Source: Bacteroidales bacterium
Lineage (GTDB): Bacteria; Bacteroidota; Bacteroidia; Bacteroidales; UBA932
NCBI GenBank assembly: GCA_017428945.1
Contig: JAFRPW010000038.1
Coordinates: 1 to 49,638 of the forward strand
Direction of reading: 5' to 3'
Length of the DNA: 49,638 bases
The notes below the pieces were generated by a model that saw nothing but the letters and a program-made list of their open reading frames with translations, was not told the DNA's origin and ran no database searches. Positions within the stretch are counted from its first letter, which is position 1. The number at the start of each line of letters is the position of its first letter. Shown here one piece after another: positions 1-8,824 of the stretch. The translations under genes were made by a program, and so were the position numbers.

Positions 1-50
1 TCTACACGGTAGTAGTGAAGAATCTGTTGTTTAAGGTCCATAGAAATCAT
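1..50 (-). CDS. N-terminal fragment of a probable IS transposase (IstA-like)
   Basis: An ATG at 48-50 on the minus strand opens a frame reading MISMDLKQQILHYYRV before the window ends; a second ATG lies three codons in. The short helical, Gln/Leu-rich start resembles the N terminus of IstA-type transposases that precedes a helix-turn-helix. Only 16 residues are visible, so the family call rests mainly on the IS-like end sequence at 166-212. Confidence 0.4.
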   Translation of the reverse strand, partial: MISMDLKQQILHYYRV

Positions 51-212
51 TGTTTAGAGATTTACTTACGCAAATCTACAACGCTTTCCGTGGTCCCTTT
101 TTCAAATAGAATCGTGGGGGAATTTTACTTTACTATTTACAACCATCTATGACGAACTACCGATAGGCACTTCCGGCACATCCCCAAAGTGCCAATAATG
201 CCCAAAGTGCCA
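1..212 (-). mobile_element. Terminal end of an IS21-type insertion sequence (runs off left edge)
   Basis: Read on the minus strand, the stretch ending at 212 starts TGGCACTTTGGG and repeats the GGCACTT core at least three times (about 206-212, 187-193 and 166-172) ahead of an open reading frame that begins at 50. IS21-family ends start with TG and carry repeated internal copies of a terminal motif, and the first gene, istA, starts a little inside the end. The exact boundary is inferred from the terminal CA at 211-212. The element has inserted only 17 bases before the next gene's ATG. It could be another IS type with repeated ends; the transposase body is outside the window. Confidence 0.5.
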
Positions 213-229
213 TAACAAAAAACAACATT

Positions 230-1837
230 ATGACAGTGAATTCAGAAAAAAACCTTACCTTTGTCAAGGTCGATAAAAGAGTCCGTAAAATGTTATATCC
301 GATAGGCATACAGGATTTCGGGAATATCCGCAGAGACGGGTACGTCTATGTGGACAAGACAGAACTTGTTTACAAACTTGCCCAAACAGGCAAATATTAC
401 TTCCTCAGCCGCCCCCGCCGTTTCGGAAAGAGCCTGTTGGTTTCCACGATGGAAGCCTATTTTAGCGGCAAGAAAGAACTGTTTGACGGGCTGGCCATCG
501 CAGACCTGGAGAAGGAGTGGAATCAGTATCCGATTTTACGTCTGGACTTTAGTGGGGCTAACTATAATACTGAACAAGTTCTTGAGTCAAAGCTGAATTC
601 TTTTCTGAAGTTCTATGAGCAGATTTACTCTTCCGTAAGTAGTGAACCTGTAGCGAGTATACGTTTTGATGCCCTGATTCAGTCTGCATATTCCAAAACC
701 GGAAAGCCCGTTGTCATCCTGATTGACGAATACGACAAACCCATTGTGGATAACCTGGGGGATGATACGCTGGCCGACACCTTCCGCAAGCAGCTTCAGG
801 GTTTCTACAGTGTAATGAAAGCCAAAGACGCCTGCATCAAGTTCGGCTTCCTCACTGGCGTCACCAAGATAGGAAAACTCAGCGTCTTCAGCGGTCTCAA
901 TAATCTGAAGGACATCTCCATGGATGCCCGCTATACTGATATCTGCGGCATTTCCGAGAAAGACCTGAAGAAATATTTCAGTGAGAGTGTCAAGGAATTG
1001 GCAAAGGCAAATGAGTTATCGGTAGAAAAGTGTTACGAACAGTTGGCCAGGATGTATGACGGTTATCATTTCTGCGAGGATACAACCGGCATGTATAATC
1101 CTTTCAGTCTGCTTAATACCTTTGATTCTCTGAAGTTCAAAGAGTATTGGATAGAAACTGGAACTCCGTCCTTCTTGGTCGAAGTAATGAAGCGGACCGA
1201 TTACGATGTTACCGGACTCTCTTCCGAGGAGGCTGACTCTACGCTGTTGACCAATATTGATACTGTTTTCTATAATCCGGTGCCGCTACTCTACCAGAGC
1301 GGATATCTCACCATCAAGGATTACGACAAGGTGACCGGTATTTATACCTTGGGATTCCCCAACGTTGAAGTAAAACATGGATTCCTGTCCTTCCTGCTGG
1401 ACGCCTACACAACGGCCAAGGGTTCCGGTAATCTCTTGATCCGCAAAATGAATAACGACCTACTGACTGGTAAACCGGATGATTTCATGAAGCGGATGGA
1501 AGCTTTTTTTGCCAGGCAGAACTATCAGATCCAGGGAAATGCAGAGAAGGATTTCCAGTATGCGATGAGCATCATCCTCCAGCTGCTGGGAGAGGACCTC
1601 GTCGTCCATACCGAAGATGCAACCTCGGAAGGCCGTATGGATATCCTGGTGGAGGCCCCAAACTTCATCTACATTGTCGAAATCAAAATCAACGATACCG
1701 CCGAGGCAGCCCTGCAGCAGATTGAAGAAAAGGCCTATGCCCGGAAGTTTGCCGATGACAAACGCAAGCTCTTCAAGATTGGCGTCCGCTTTTCCACGGA
1801 GAACCGTTGCATTGATTCCTGGAAGGTAGCTGACTGA
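230..1837 (+). CDS. AAA-ATPase-like protein with C-terminal PD-(D/E)XK nuclease fold
   Basis: A 535-residue protein of the large AAA-ATPase_like (PF09820) plus PD-(D/E)XK (PF08011) family, abundant in Bacteroidota and with no settled function. The family signature PIGIQDF is at residues 24-30 and a degenerate P-loop, SRPRRFGKSLL, near residue 60. A Walker B-type ILIDEYDKP lies near residues 163-171. The C terminus carries GRMDILVEAP followed by YIVEIKIN, the D...ExK core of the nuclease fold. The ATG at 230 is the longest start, but many relatives begin close to Met21 (position 290), and an IS-like end lies 17 bases upstream, so the native promoter and perhaps the true N terminus were displaced. 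Convergent with the efflux operon, with a shared hairpin between them. Confidence 0.85.
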   Translation: MTVNSEKNLTFVKVDKRVRKMLYPIGIQDFGNIRRDGYVYVDKTELVYKLAQTGKYYFLSRPRRFGKSLLVSTMEAYFSGKKELFDGLAIADLEKEWNQYPILRLDFSGANYNTEQVLESKLNSFLKFYEQIYSSVSSEPVASIRFDALIQSAYSKTGKPVVILIDEYDKPIVDNLGDDTLADTFRKQLQGFYSVMKAKDACIKFGFLTGVTKIGKLSVFSGLNNLKDISMDARYTDICGISEKDLKKYFSESVKELAKANELSVEKCYEQLARMYDGYHFCEDTTGMYNPFSLLNTFDSLKFKEYWIETGTPSFLVEVMKRTDYDVTGLSSEEADSTLLTNIDTVFYNPVPLLYQSGYLTIKDYDKVTGIYTLGFPNVEVKHGFLSFLLDAYTTAKGSGNLLIRKMNNDLLTGKPDDFMKRMEAFFARQNYQIQGNAEKDFQYAMSIILQLLGEDLVVHTEDATSEGRMDILVEAPNFIYIVEIKINDTAEAALQQIEEKAYARKFADDKRKLFKIGVRFSTENRCIDSWKVAD

Positions 1838-1877
1838 GTGTCTGGGCCGGTCCTGTGGGAAATGACTGAATAATAAG

Positions 1878-1914
1878 AACTGCCGCCACCTCAACCGAGA
1901 TAGCGGCAGTTTTT
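1878..1914 (+). terminator. Hairpin terminator between convergent genes
   Basis: AACTGCCGC (1878-1886) pairs with GCGGCAGTT (1903-1911), followed by T residues on the plus strand. It lies 41 bases after the AAA-ATPase stop and just before the stop of the convergent TolC gene, so it probably ends the plus-strand transcript and may act both ways. Confidence 0.7.
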
Positions 1915-1916
1915 AC

Positions 1917-3269
1917 TTATATTTCACGGGAGGCAAGGGACTGCCAGGCGCAGACGGCGAGGCGGTAGGAGATTTGGGAGGAGACAAGGCTCTCGCGGGC
2001 GGTGGAGACTTCCAGGGCACAGCGCATGAGCTCGGTGGCGGTGGCCTTCCCGGCAGCGTACATGAGACGCATGCGGTCAAGGCGGGCCTCGGCATTCTCC
2101 ACGGTCTCTTCACAGACTGAAATCTGCTCCCATGAGGTATCTACGTCCAGCCTGAGTTTGTTCTCGAGGAGCGAGAGTTTCTTAAGGAGATACTCCCTCT
2201 CCTCCTTCGCATCCTGCACCTTGTAGCCAAGCCGTTTTGAACGATACGCGGCCTTGCCAAGGTATGTGATGGGCACCTGCACCATGGCGAAGACAAGCCC
2301 GTTGGAGGAGGCGTCACGGGGAAGTGACAGGGCGCTGTAGCTGTATGCCGCGCCCACCGCAACCTGCGGCAGAAGTTTTCCTAAGGCCATTTTCTTCTCA
2401 AGGGCCGCAGCCTTCTCCTGCATTTCCAGAAGCCGGGCCTGGGGCACGGACGACAAGTCGAAGCCATCGGCAAATACGGCGGAAGGCTCGGGCAGCTCTC
2501 CCGGAGTGTCCGAAAGCACCAGCGACGGCAGCGCCAGATAGGAGTACTCGTAACCGATGTCGTCCAGAAGATCCATCTTCAGAAGGCTCATCCCGCCGGA
2601 AAGCTTAGAAAGCCCGGCCTTGAGCTCGGAGCGCTTGAGACGAAGTTCAAAAAGGTCGGCCTCAAGGGCAAGTCCTGCCTTGACGGCGCTGGAAAGGTCC
2701 CTGTCAAGGGCGTCAAGCACATCGGCCGTTTCAAGGAGTATCTTCTGCTTCTGCTGCAGGGCGACGATTCTCCAGTACTTGTTCTCTACGCTGTCACGCG
2801 CCGCCTTCAAAGCCATGGAACCCTGCACTCGGGAGGCTTCCACGCCAAGGCTCGCAAGGCGGTTGCCGCTTACTATCCTTCCCCCGGCATAAAGCGGCTG
2901 CAACAAGGATACAGAAGTGCCATATCCCTTCTGGAACATGGTAAAATACGGTTTCATGCCGTTTTCATAGGCATAGGCAGTGAGCTGCGTATTCAGATCG
3001 TTAGCCGCATCGGAATTCCCCAGCACGTCGCGAAGGGAAATATCCAGAAGCGGATTCAAGGACCGGTATGCCAGCGCGGTCACGCTCACGCGCGGAAGGT
3101 ATTCAAGCCGCGCTTCGGCCTTCTGCGCCTCGGCCTGCAGGACGGCAAGTTCAGCCTTCCTGGAGCTGCGGCTTTCAGAGCACATCTCAAGGCACTCAGA
3201 CAGACTCAGTTCCTGCCCGAGGCACGGAAGCGCCGAAACCAGAAACAGCAGTGTCAAAAGCCTTTTCAT
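1917..3269 (-). CDS. TolC-family outer membrane efflux protein
   Basis: The 450-residue product begins MKRLLTLLFLVSALPCLGQ, a signal peptide, followed by ELSLSECLEMC, the usual first helix of outer membrane efflux (OEP) proteins. Long Ala/Leu/Glu-rich helices alternate with short strands. It would form the outer membrane duct of a tripartite pump. The frame stays open upstream to 3641, but the start at 3269 supplies the signal peptide and gives a 4-base ATGA overlap with the RND pump gene. Last gene of a four-gene minus-strand operon. Substrate is unknown. Confidence 0.9.
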   Translation of the reverse strand: MKRLLTLLFLVSALPCLGQELSLSECLEMCSESRSSRKAELAVLQAEAQKAEARLEYLPRVSVTALAYRSLNPLLDISLRDVLGNSDAANDLNTQLTAYAYENGMKPYFTMFQKGYGTSVSLLQPLYAGGRIVSGNRLASLGVEASRVQGSMALKAARDSVENKYWRIVALQQKQKILLETADVLDALDRDLSSAVKAGLALEADLFELRLKRSELKAGLSKLSGGMSLLKMDLLDDIGYEYSYLALPSLVLSDTPGELPEPSAVFADGFDLSSVPQARLLEMQEKAAALEKKMALGKLLPQVAVGAAYSYSALSLPRDASSNGLVFAMVQVPITYLGKAAYRSKRLGYKVQDAKEEREYLLKKLSLLENKLRLDVDTSWEQISVCEETVENAEARLDRMRLMYAAGKATATELMRCALEVSTARESLVSSQISYRLAVCAWQSLASREI

Positions 3270-6200
3270 TTCTTGTCCTCCTTCTTGAAAAGCTGCCAGT
3301 AGGAAACGGGCATTATAAGTGTGATGAGGAATATGGTGAGCATGGTTCCGAAACAGATCACAACGCCCATCGGCATCCAGAGGAGGTCTCCGCTCACTAT
3401 CATCGGCAAAACGCCCAGGGCCGTGGTGCAGGAGGTGAGGAATATCGGCCTCATGCGCCTCTGTCCGGCATGCATTGCGGCATCGCGCACGCTCTCGTGT
3501 GCGCGGGCCTCCTCTGCGTACTCGAACATCAGGATGCCGTTTCGCACGATGATTCCAACCAGCGATATGAGTCCAAGCACCGCCGTAATGCCAAAATCCA
3601 GCCCGAAGAGCCAGAGCCCGAAGAACGCCCCGAAGAGGCACAGCAGGCTGAGAATCATCGTCAGGGCCGCAATCCTCGCCTTCCCGAAGTGTATCAGGAG
3701 GAAGATGAACAGCACGGCGCAGGCGGCTATGAAAGCCCAGGCAATCTGCGGTCCGACCATCTTGTTCATGGAGGCAAGGCCTCTGTACTCGACGCTCACC
3801 CCTTCCGGAAGCGAGGGAAGAATCTCCTTGTCGATGTAGGCCTTGAGCTGCTTCTGCACCGCCGGCTGGCTGGCTCCCTGCTTGAGGTCGCAGCTAACGG
3901 ACACCGAAGGCCTTCCGCCCATTCTGGAGAGCGTCGCCGGCTCCCACGCAGGCTGCACCGACGCCACCTGCCTCAGGGGAACTTTCACCCCCGGAACGGC
4001 CGTCGCTATCATCATGTCCCCGAAGGAGGCATAGTCCGGCGTGTTGTCGGAATAAAGGTTCACAGGCACCGCCCGGGCGCCTTCCCACAGGGTTGCGATA
4101 TTCTGCCCTCCCAGGGCCGATGCCATGTTCAGCGACAGCACCGCCTTCGAAACCCCCAGCCGTGAGGCCTCGTCCCTGTCCAGAACCAGTTCCACCTCCG
4201 GGGCAAAGTCATCGGCATCGCTGTGCACCCAGTGCGCCTGGGTGTTCAGTGAGGCAAGGTAGGCCGATATCTTCTGCGCCGGCTCAATGAGGGCCTTCCT
4301 GTCGTCGCCGTACAGGCTCACGCACACCGGCGCCTCCACCACCTGGTAGTCCATCTGCTTGAAGTGAATCTGCGTGTCGGGGAAGAGGTGCTCATATTTG
4401 TCGATGTATTCCCTCAGAATCTCGACCGTAGCCTTGTTGGAGACCGTCCTCACGATAATCTGCGCTGTCTGGGGAGACGGCAGGATGGGCGCATACGTTG
4501 CTACAAAACGCGGCGCTCCCGTCCCCACAAAGGCCGTTGCAGACACTATCCTTTCGTCCCGGAGCATAAGGCTCACCAGGGAATCGGCCCTTGCCGATGT
4601 CACCTCCACGGCGGTTCCGGCCTCGGTGGTGAGTTCCGTTACGAAGAAGTCGCGAGCGGCCTTCGGCATCATCTGGATGTTGATGCGGGAGAACATGAAA
4701 AGTCCCAGCGCCACGGCCACAACGCCCATCGCTATCGTGAGCCCGGGATGCCTGAAGCACCAGCCGAGGCAGTTCTCGTAAATCTTCTGAAGGATGCCGA
4801 AGAACCAGTCCTGGGCCCTTGCAATGATGTTTTTCCTGCGTGAGGCTTCCTCTGCCTTTATATATCTGACTTCAAGCGAAGGAACGGACGTTACCGCGTA
4901 GAAGAGGGAGGTCATCAGAGATATCAGGATAATCCAGGGGAACAGTTTCACGAAGTCTCCCAGATAGCCCGTGATGATAACGGTCATGGGGAAGAACATG
5001 AGGCAGATTGCAAGCGTTGCCATGAAGGTGGGCATGAACAGCTCCTTGGCGCTCGCAGCGGCCGCATCGACTCCATGGAAACCGTTCGAAGTCTGCGTCA
5101 TGTAGCCGTCCATGGTTATGATGGAATCGTCCACTATCATCCCGAGGGTTACGATGAGCGCGGCCAGTGTAACCGTGTTGAGGGGCATCCCCGTAATGTA
5201 CATTACCGCAATCGCAACGGCAATGCACACCGGCACTCCGGAGCTTGCAATGAGGGCTGACCGCATGGGAAACAGCATCAGCATCACCACGATGACAACC
5301 AGCATGGATATGAGAAGGTCCCTGAGGAAACTCCATACACTGGTTCCAACGACATGGGGCTGGTCGCTCACGCGGGTTATGTCAACTCCGTCAGGAAGTG
5401 TGCTCCTGTACTCCTGAAGCACATTTTCCACGCTCTTTCCGAATGCCACGATATTGTGGTCCGGCAGCATCTCCACGTTCACTATGAGGCAGGCGTTCCC
5501 GTTGTTGGAAACGTACTGGGTGGGCGTTTTGTAGCGCCTTTCTATGCTTGCGATGTCCTTAAGGCGTACCACCCGGCCCTGAGGGTCGGACCAGATTATC
5601 CTTTCGGCAACCTCCCTCTCGGTTCCCACGGCGGCGGCGATGCTCACCCTTTCGCTCTTTCCGTTATGCACGTACGTGCCCGAAGGGAGCGGCAGCGAAG
5701 CGGCCTGATAGTCCAGGAAAATGGCCGCCGGGTCAATCCCGTAGGCCGACAGCCTTTCCCTGTCCAGGGTTACGGCAATCTCCTCCTCCTGCGTGCCGAT
5801 GACCGTCGCCTTCGCAAGCTCCGGAATGCCCTGGAGCCTGACGGAGAGTTCCTCGGCATATTCCTGCAGCTCCAGGTAGCTCTTTTCCGAAGATTCCATC
5901 GACAGCAGCAGCGAGCTGGTGTTGCCGAAATCGTCCAGCACCGCGACGGTGAGAACTCCGGCGGGAAGCGTGAGCTGCTTTTGCTGCAGGCCCAGCTTTA
6001 TCTTGGACCAGACCTCGTCCTTGAGGCGCTGGGGAACTTCGTCCCTAAGGTCGACATAAATGTAGCAGATGCCGTTTTTCGTAGTGGAATAGGTTCTTTC
6101 CCGGTTCACCTCCTTGAAGGTGAAAAGATAGTCTTCCAGCGGCTTGGTGAGCCTCTCCTCCACCTCGGTGGCGCTTGCGCCGGGATATACGCCGGCAACC

Positions 6201-6370
6201 AGCCCCTGCTTGAGCTGGAAGGTGGGGAACTCGTCCTTGTTCATTCTCACGAGGCCGAATCCGCCAAGCGCGATGAGGACCAGTATCAGGACGGCCACAA
6301 GGCCTTTCTCCCGTACCGCCCACCGTACCCAGGCGGCTATTCCGCCTTCCTTGAGCCTTCCAAGATCCAT
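3266..6370 (-). CDS. RND-family inner membrane efflux transporter (AcrB/HAE1-like)
   Basis: A 1034-residue proton-driven pump subunit. The N-terminal membrane helix is followed by the porter domain (YPGASATEVEERLTKPLE), a block of membrane helices with the paired acidic residues of helix 4 (GMIVDDSIITMDGY), a second porter domain and a second helix block. In helix 10 the proton-relay lysine of AcrB is replaced by arginine (GIIVRNGILMFEYAEE). I recall this Arg form from Bacteroidota RND pumps, so it is not by itself a sign of inactivation. Its start overlaps the adaptor stop by one base (TAATG) and its end overlaps the TolC start by four, so expression is translationally coupled. Substrate (drug, bile salt or other) cannot be read from sequence. 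Confidence 0.93.
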   Translation of the reverse strand: MDLGRLKEGGIAAWVRWAVREKGLVAVLILVLIALGGFGLVRMNKDEFPTFQLKQGLVAGVYPGASATEVEERLTKPLEDYLFTFKEVNRERTYSTTKNGICYIYVDLRDEVPQRLKDEVWSKIKLGLQQKQLTLPAGVLTVAVLDDFGNTSSLLLSMESSEKSYLELQEYAEELSVRLQGIPELAKATVIGTQEEEIAVTLDRERLSAYGIDPAAIFLDYQAASLPLPSGTYVHNGKSERVSIAAAVGTEREVAERIIWSDPQGRVVRLKDIASIERRYKTPTQYVSNNGNACLIVNVEMLPDHNIVAFGKSVENVLQEYRSTLPDGVDITRVSDQPHVVGTSVWSFLRDLLISMLVVIVVMLMLFPMRSALIASSGVPVCIAVAIAVMYITGMPLNTVTLAALIVTLGMIVDDSIITMDGYMTQTSNGFHGVDAAAASAKELFMPTFMATLAICLMFFPMTVIITGYLGDFVKLFPWIILISLMTSLFYAVTSVPSLEVRYIKAEEASRRKNIIARAQDWFFGILQKIYENCLGWCFRHPGLTIAMGVVAVALGLFMFSRINIQMMPKAARDFFVTELTTEAGTAVEVTSARADSLVSLMLRDERIVSATAFVGTGAPRFVATYAPILPSPQTAQIIVRTVSNKATVEILREYIDKYEHLFPDTQIHFKQMDYQVVEAPVCVSLYGDDRKALIEPAQKISAYLASLNTQAHWVHSDADDFAPEVELVLDRDEASRLGVSKAVLSLNMASALGGQNIATLWEGARAVPVNLYSDNTPDYASFGDMMIATAVPGVKVPLRQVASVQPAWEPATLSRMGGRPSVSVSCDLKQGASQPAVQKQLKAYIDKEILPSLPEGVSVEYRGLASMNKMVGPQIAWAFIAACAVLFIFLLIHFGKARIAALTMILSLLCLFGAFFGLWLFGLDFGITAVLGLISLVGIIVRNGILMFEYAEEARAHESVRDAAMHAGQRRMRPIFLTSCTTALGVLPMIVSGDLLWMPMGVVICFGTMLTIFLITLIMPVSYWQLFKKEDKK

Positions 6371-7401
6371 TACTTCTCCACCTTTACTTTCATGCCGGAC
6401 GATACCTTCCTCCGGCCTTCGATTATGACCATTTCACCGTCCTCGATGCCGCCGGTGACGGAAATACCGCTGTAGGAGTATCCTCCCACGTGGATATGCT
6501 TCTTCCCAACGATGCCGCTTTGGTCAACGGTCCAGACATATCGGCCTTCCATGTCCGTCATCACTGCCGATGCGGGGATGACTATGGCGCTGTCCTGCCT
6601 GTCCGTCCCCAGAATTACCTTGCACACCATTCCGGGCATAAGGCCCTCCGGCCTCTTTGCGAGCGAGACCGTGCAGTCGTAGCTGCGTGACAGGGCCGAT
6701 GCGGTGATTCCCTTTGACTGCAGCACGGCGTCGATTTCAATGCCCAGGGCGGGGACGCTCACCACGGCGGCGTCTCCTTCATGGTACTTGTGCAGTTCTG
6801 CCTCCGGGATGGAGAAATCCACGCTCAGGGCACCCAGGTTGACGATGCTCAGGAGCGGTTCTCCCGGTATGAGCTCCAGTGACCTGCTGGTCCAGACCTT
6901 TTCCACGACGCCGTCGAACGGGGCCTTAACGGTGCACTTTTCAAGGGCGCTGCGGGCGGCGGCTTCCGCCGCGCGGGCCTGTTCCACCTTGGCCTTTACG
7001 TTCATGTATTCCACCTCCGTGACGGCACCGCCTTCGTGTACCATCGACACCCTTTTCCAGCCGTCTTCGGCCTGGTCCAGGGAAGCCTTTGCGGCCCTCC
7101 ATGCGCTTTTCAGCGTTTCGGATTCTATCACCGCAAGCACCTGGCCCTTCTTCACGGGATAACCTTCGCGGGCGCTTAACTGCTTCACCGTCCCGTCGGA
7201 AGGGGAACGCAAGGTGGCGTCGAGGTCAGACTGGACAGTGCCCACAAATCCGGCCGATGTCTCCGCAGCGCTCCTTACGGCCGTCATCACCTTTACGGTA
7301 ACGGGCTCAGGAGCCGCCTGTTTCCTGCCAAGCAGGGCGTCCCTCCCGCCGCATGCCGCTGCGAGGAGGACGGTTATGATTATTGCTGCTGTCCTATTCA
7401 T
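6370..7401 (-). CDS. RND efflux periplasmic adaptor (HlyD/AcrA-like lipoprotein)
   Basis: A 343-residue membrane-fusion protein that links the RND pump to the TolC duct. The N terminus MNRTAAIIITVLLAAACG is a lipoprotein signal with Cys at the lipobox, so it is probably anchored in the inner membrane by lipid. The biotinyl-lipoyl halves (ATLRSPSDGTVKQL and CTVKAPFDGVVEKVW) flank a helical hairpin around residues 90-155. Barrel and membrane-proximal domains follow (GLMPGMVCKV, VWTVDQSG). It sits between the small lipoprotein gene, which it overlaps by 8 bases, and the pump gene. Confidence 0.92.
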   Translation of the reverse strand: MNRTAAIIITVLLAAACGGRDALLGRKQAAPEPVTVKVMTAVRSAAETSAGFVGTVQSDLDATLRSPSDGTVKQLSAREGYPVKKGQVLAVIESETLKSAWRAAKASLDQAEDGWKRVSMVHEGGAVTEVEYMNVKAKVEQARAAEAAARSALEKCTVKAPFDGVVEKVWTSRSLELIPGEPLLSIVNLGALSVDFSIPEAELHKYHEGDAAVVSVPALGIEIDAVLQSKGITASALSRSYDCTVSLAKRPEGLMPGMVCKVILGTDRQDSAIVIPASAVMTDMEGRYVWTVDQSGIVGKKHIHVGGYSYSGISVTGGIEDGEMVIIEGRRKVSSGMKVKVEK

Positions 7402-8002
7402 TTGGCGTGGCTATGCAGTTGATTTCACTTTTTGAGACGGTTCCTTCTATGCCTTCGAAATTGTAGTCTCCCTGGTAGGTCATGTTGAAGATAATCATGT
7501 TCTCGTAGCGTTTTCCGCTGCCGCCAACGTCCATCCAGCAGCGGGAGGGAAGTCCCACGCCGCCGTCCTTGCTCACGGTTATGTAGCGTTTGACGGGGCT
7601 CAGGGTGATATTGTCGCCGCCTGCCACGGCTTCGAAAACTACGGGGTCTCCGCCGGTGATGTTCATTGTTACCTTCATGCGGTCCGTGCCGTTTTCCAGA
7701 ATGTGCATCTGGCCGCTTTCGGCAACGATATGCCTTGTGACGGTGGTGTCACGGCTTGCGATGGTGTCAAGCTTCACGTGATAGTTGTAGGTGGTGTCAC
7801 GGAAGGTTAGGGGACCAAGGGATATGGTATGCGGAATGGTATCTATCTTCACGGTGTCTTCCTTTACCGTGTAAATCTTTCCGGAAATTTCAACGGAGCC
7901 TCCGGTTTTGAACGAGTAGTACCCCCGGAACTGTTTCGTGTATTCTTTTGAGCACGCAGACATGGCAAGCACTGCGGCGGCAAATGCAATGAACCTCTTC
8001 AT
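7394..8002 (-). CDS. Small lipoprotein leading the efflux operon, unknown function
   Basis: A 202-residue protein starting MKRFIAFAAAVLAMSACS, a clear lipoprotein signal peptide. The mature part is strand-rich, with many Thr/Asp (DTTYNYHVKLDTIASRDTT), and looks like an all-beta domain; I do not recognise a family. It is the first gene of the operon and its end overlaps the adaptor by 8 bases, so its product is probably made together with the pump. It could be an accessory to the efflux complex or a cell-surface lipoprotein simply co-transcribed. Confidence 0.8.
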   Translation of the reverse strand: MKRFIAFAAAVLAMSACSKEYTKQFRGYYSFKTGGSVEISGKIYTVKEDTVKIDTIPHTISLGPLTFRDTTYNYHVKLDTIASRDTTVTRHIVAESGQMHILENGTDRMKVTMNITGGDPVVFEAVAGGDNITLSPVKRYITVSKDGGVGLPSRCWMDVGGSGKRYENMIIFNMTYQGDYNFEGIEGTVSKSEINCIATPNE

Positions 8003-8022
8003 GACATGTATTTTTAAGCATG

Positions 8023-8030
8023 CAAAGTTA
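8023..8030 (-). promoter_or_regulatory. -7 element for the efflux operon
   Basis: TAACTTTG on the minus strand (8023-8030) fits the Bacteroidota -7 consensus TAnnTTTG exactly and lies 20 bases before the lipoprotein ATG. No good -33 TTTG is visible at the expected distance. Confidence 0.6.
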
Positions 8031-8058
8031 CAAAAAAAATGCCTGCCTTTGCGGCATT

Positions 8059-8229
8059 ATGAAAAGACTTTATCTAATAATTGCCGTGCTTATGACAGCG
8101 GATTTCGCTGCAAATGCGCAATGTTTTGACTTCTCCTCCGCCTCCGGCTCCCGCAATGCCTACGGCCGTGTCCTCACCTCCGCCCAGGCCAAGCCCTACT
8201 CCTCCCGTCAGGCCGTGCTTGGCTGGTAG
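8059..8229 (+). pseudogene. Signal-peptide-bearing gene remnant (56 codons)
   Basis: The frame from the ATG at 8059 starts MKRLYLIIAVLMTADFAANAQC, a good export signal with a cleavage-like ANAQ. It continues for about 35 residues and stops at a TAG directly before the first repeat block (a run of G at 8230, then GAGCATAGCCT, a sequence also found in the 10853-11302 array). It reads like the 5' end of an exported protein whose remainder was lost by recombination or repeat insertion. A short secreted peptide is the other possibility. Confidence 0.45.
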
Positions 8230-8268
8230 GGGGGGGAGCATAGCCTGTAGGTCAAGGCGTTACCATCC

Positions 8269-8448
8269 CTCCCGAAACAGACGCAGAACCGCTGTCATCT
8301 GTTTCGGGAGGTCTTTTAGTCCATATTATTCGCGAAACATACCGCAGCACCAATCCGTCTGTTTCGAGTGTGACCATATGCCGCCAAATGCCAGTATTGA
8401 CCGCTATTTGTACTGAGAAACAGACAAAACACTGCCTGGATTTGTTTC
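8269..8448. repeat. Family 1 palindromes (GAAACA...TGTTTC), three copies
   Basis: Three imperfect palindromes: 8269-8310 (13-bp perfect arms CTCCCGAAACAGA / TCTGTTTCGGGAG, 16-base loop), 8333-8366 and 8417-8448. All share GAAACA and TGTTTC arms of the type surrounding the Y1 transposase at 9872. The same arms recur at 9516-9729, 10853-11299, 16773-16810 and 17025-17059, making at least 14 copies in the window. Confidence 0.85.
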
Positions 8449-8472
8449 GCGGACTAGAAAAACGTATCTTTG
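8441..8472 (+). promoter_or_regulatory. Promoter of the PAS gene, partly built from a repeat
   Basis: TTTG (8441-8444), then exactly 20 bases, then TATCTTTG (8465-8472), matching Bacteroidota -33 and -7 elements. The -33 box overlaps the right arm of a family 1 palindrome. The -7 box ends only four bases before the ATG at 8477. Confidence 0.65.
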
Positions 8473-8476
8473 ACAC

Positions 8477-8824
8477 ATGAAACGCGATTACTTTGAAGGC
8501 GCGGACGTGGCGGTGACCATCTGCGCCAAGGACGGCACCATACTGGACATGAATGCCAAGTCCAAGAAGACATTCCTGAAGCCCGGTATGGAAGATATAA
8601 TAGGCAATAACGTGCTGGACTGCCATCCGGAGCCGGCTCGTTCCCTCCTTGCCGATATGCTCCAGAATCCCCGCACCAACGTGTATACGGTGGAGAAGGA
8701 AGGAGTGAAAAAGCTCATCTTCCAGACCCCATGGTACGATGAAGGCCAGTACGCCGGCTTCATGGAACTGTCCATGGTGCTTCCGGAAGTGATTCCCAAC
8801 AGAGTAAGAAAACCAAAGATATGA
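8477..8824 (+). CDS. Single-domain PAS protein
   Basis: A 115-residue protein that is almost entirely one PAS domain: MKRDYFEGADVAVTICAKDG leads into a conserved GTILDMNAKSKKTF strand-helix segment, and the core ends near FMELSMVLPEV. PAS domains bind small ligands or cofactors, or mediate dimerisation. Here no kinase, cyclase or DNA-binding output domain is fused, so it must signal through a partner or simply bind a ligand. It overlaps the next gene by 4 bases (ATGA). The promoter -7 box ends 4 bases from the start codon, so the message may be leaderless. Confidence 0.8.
   Translation: MKRDYFEGADVAVTICAKDGTILDMNAKSKKTFLKPGMEDIIGNNVLDCHPEPARSLLADMLQNPRTNVYTVEKEGVKKLIFQTPWYDEGQYAGFMELSMVLPEVIPNRVRKPKI

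Noticed and set aside
1460-1894. 144-residue minus-strand frame in the AAA-ATPase gene
   Set aside because: A shadow of the plus-strand gene, which has clear motifs.
3270-3641. Extended N terminus of the TolC protein
   Set aside because: It lies inside the RND gene, and the start at 3269 supplies a signal peptide and an ATGA overlap.
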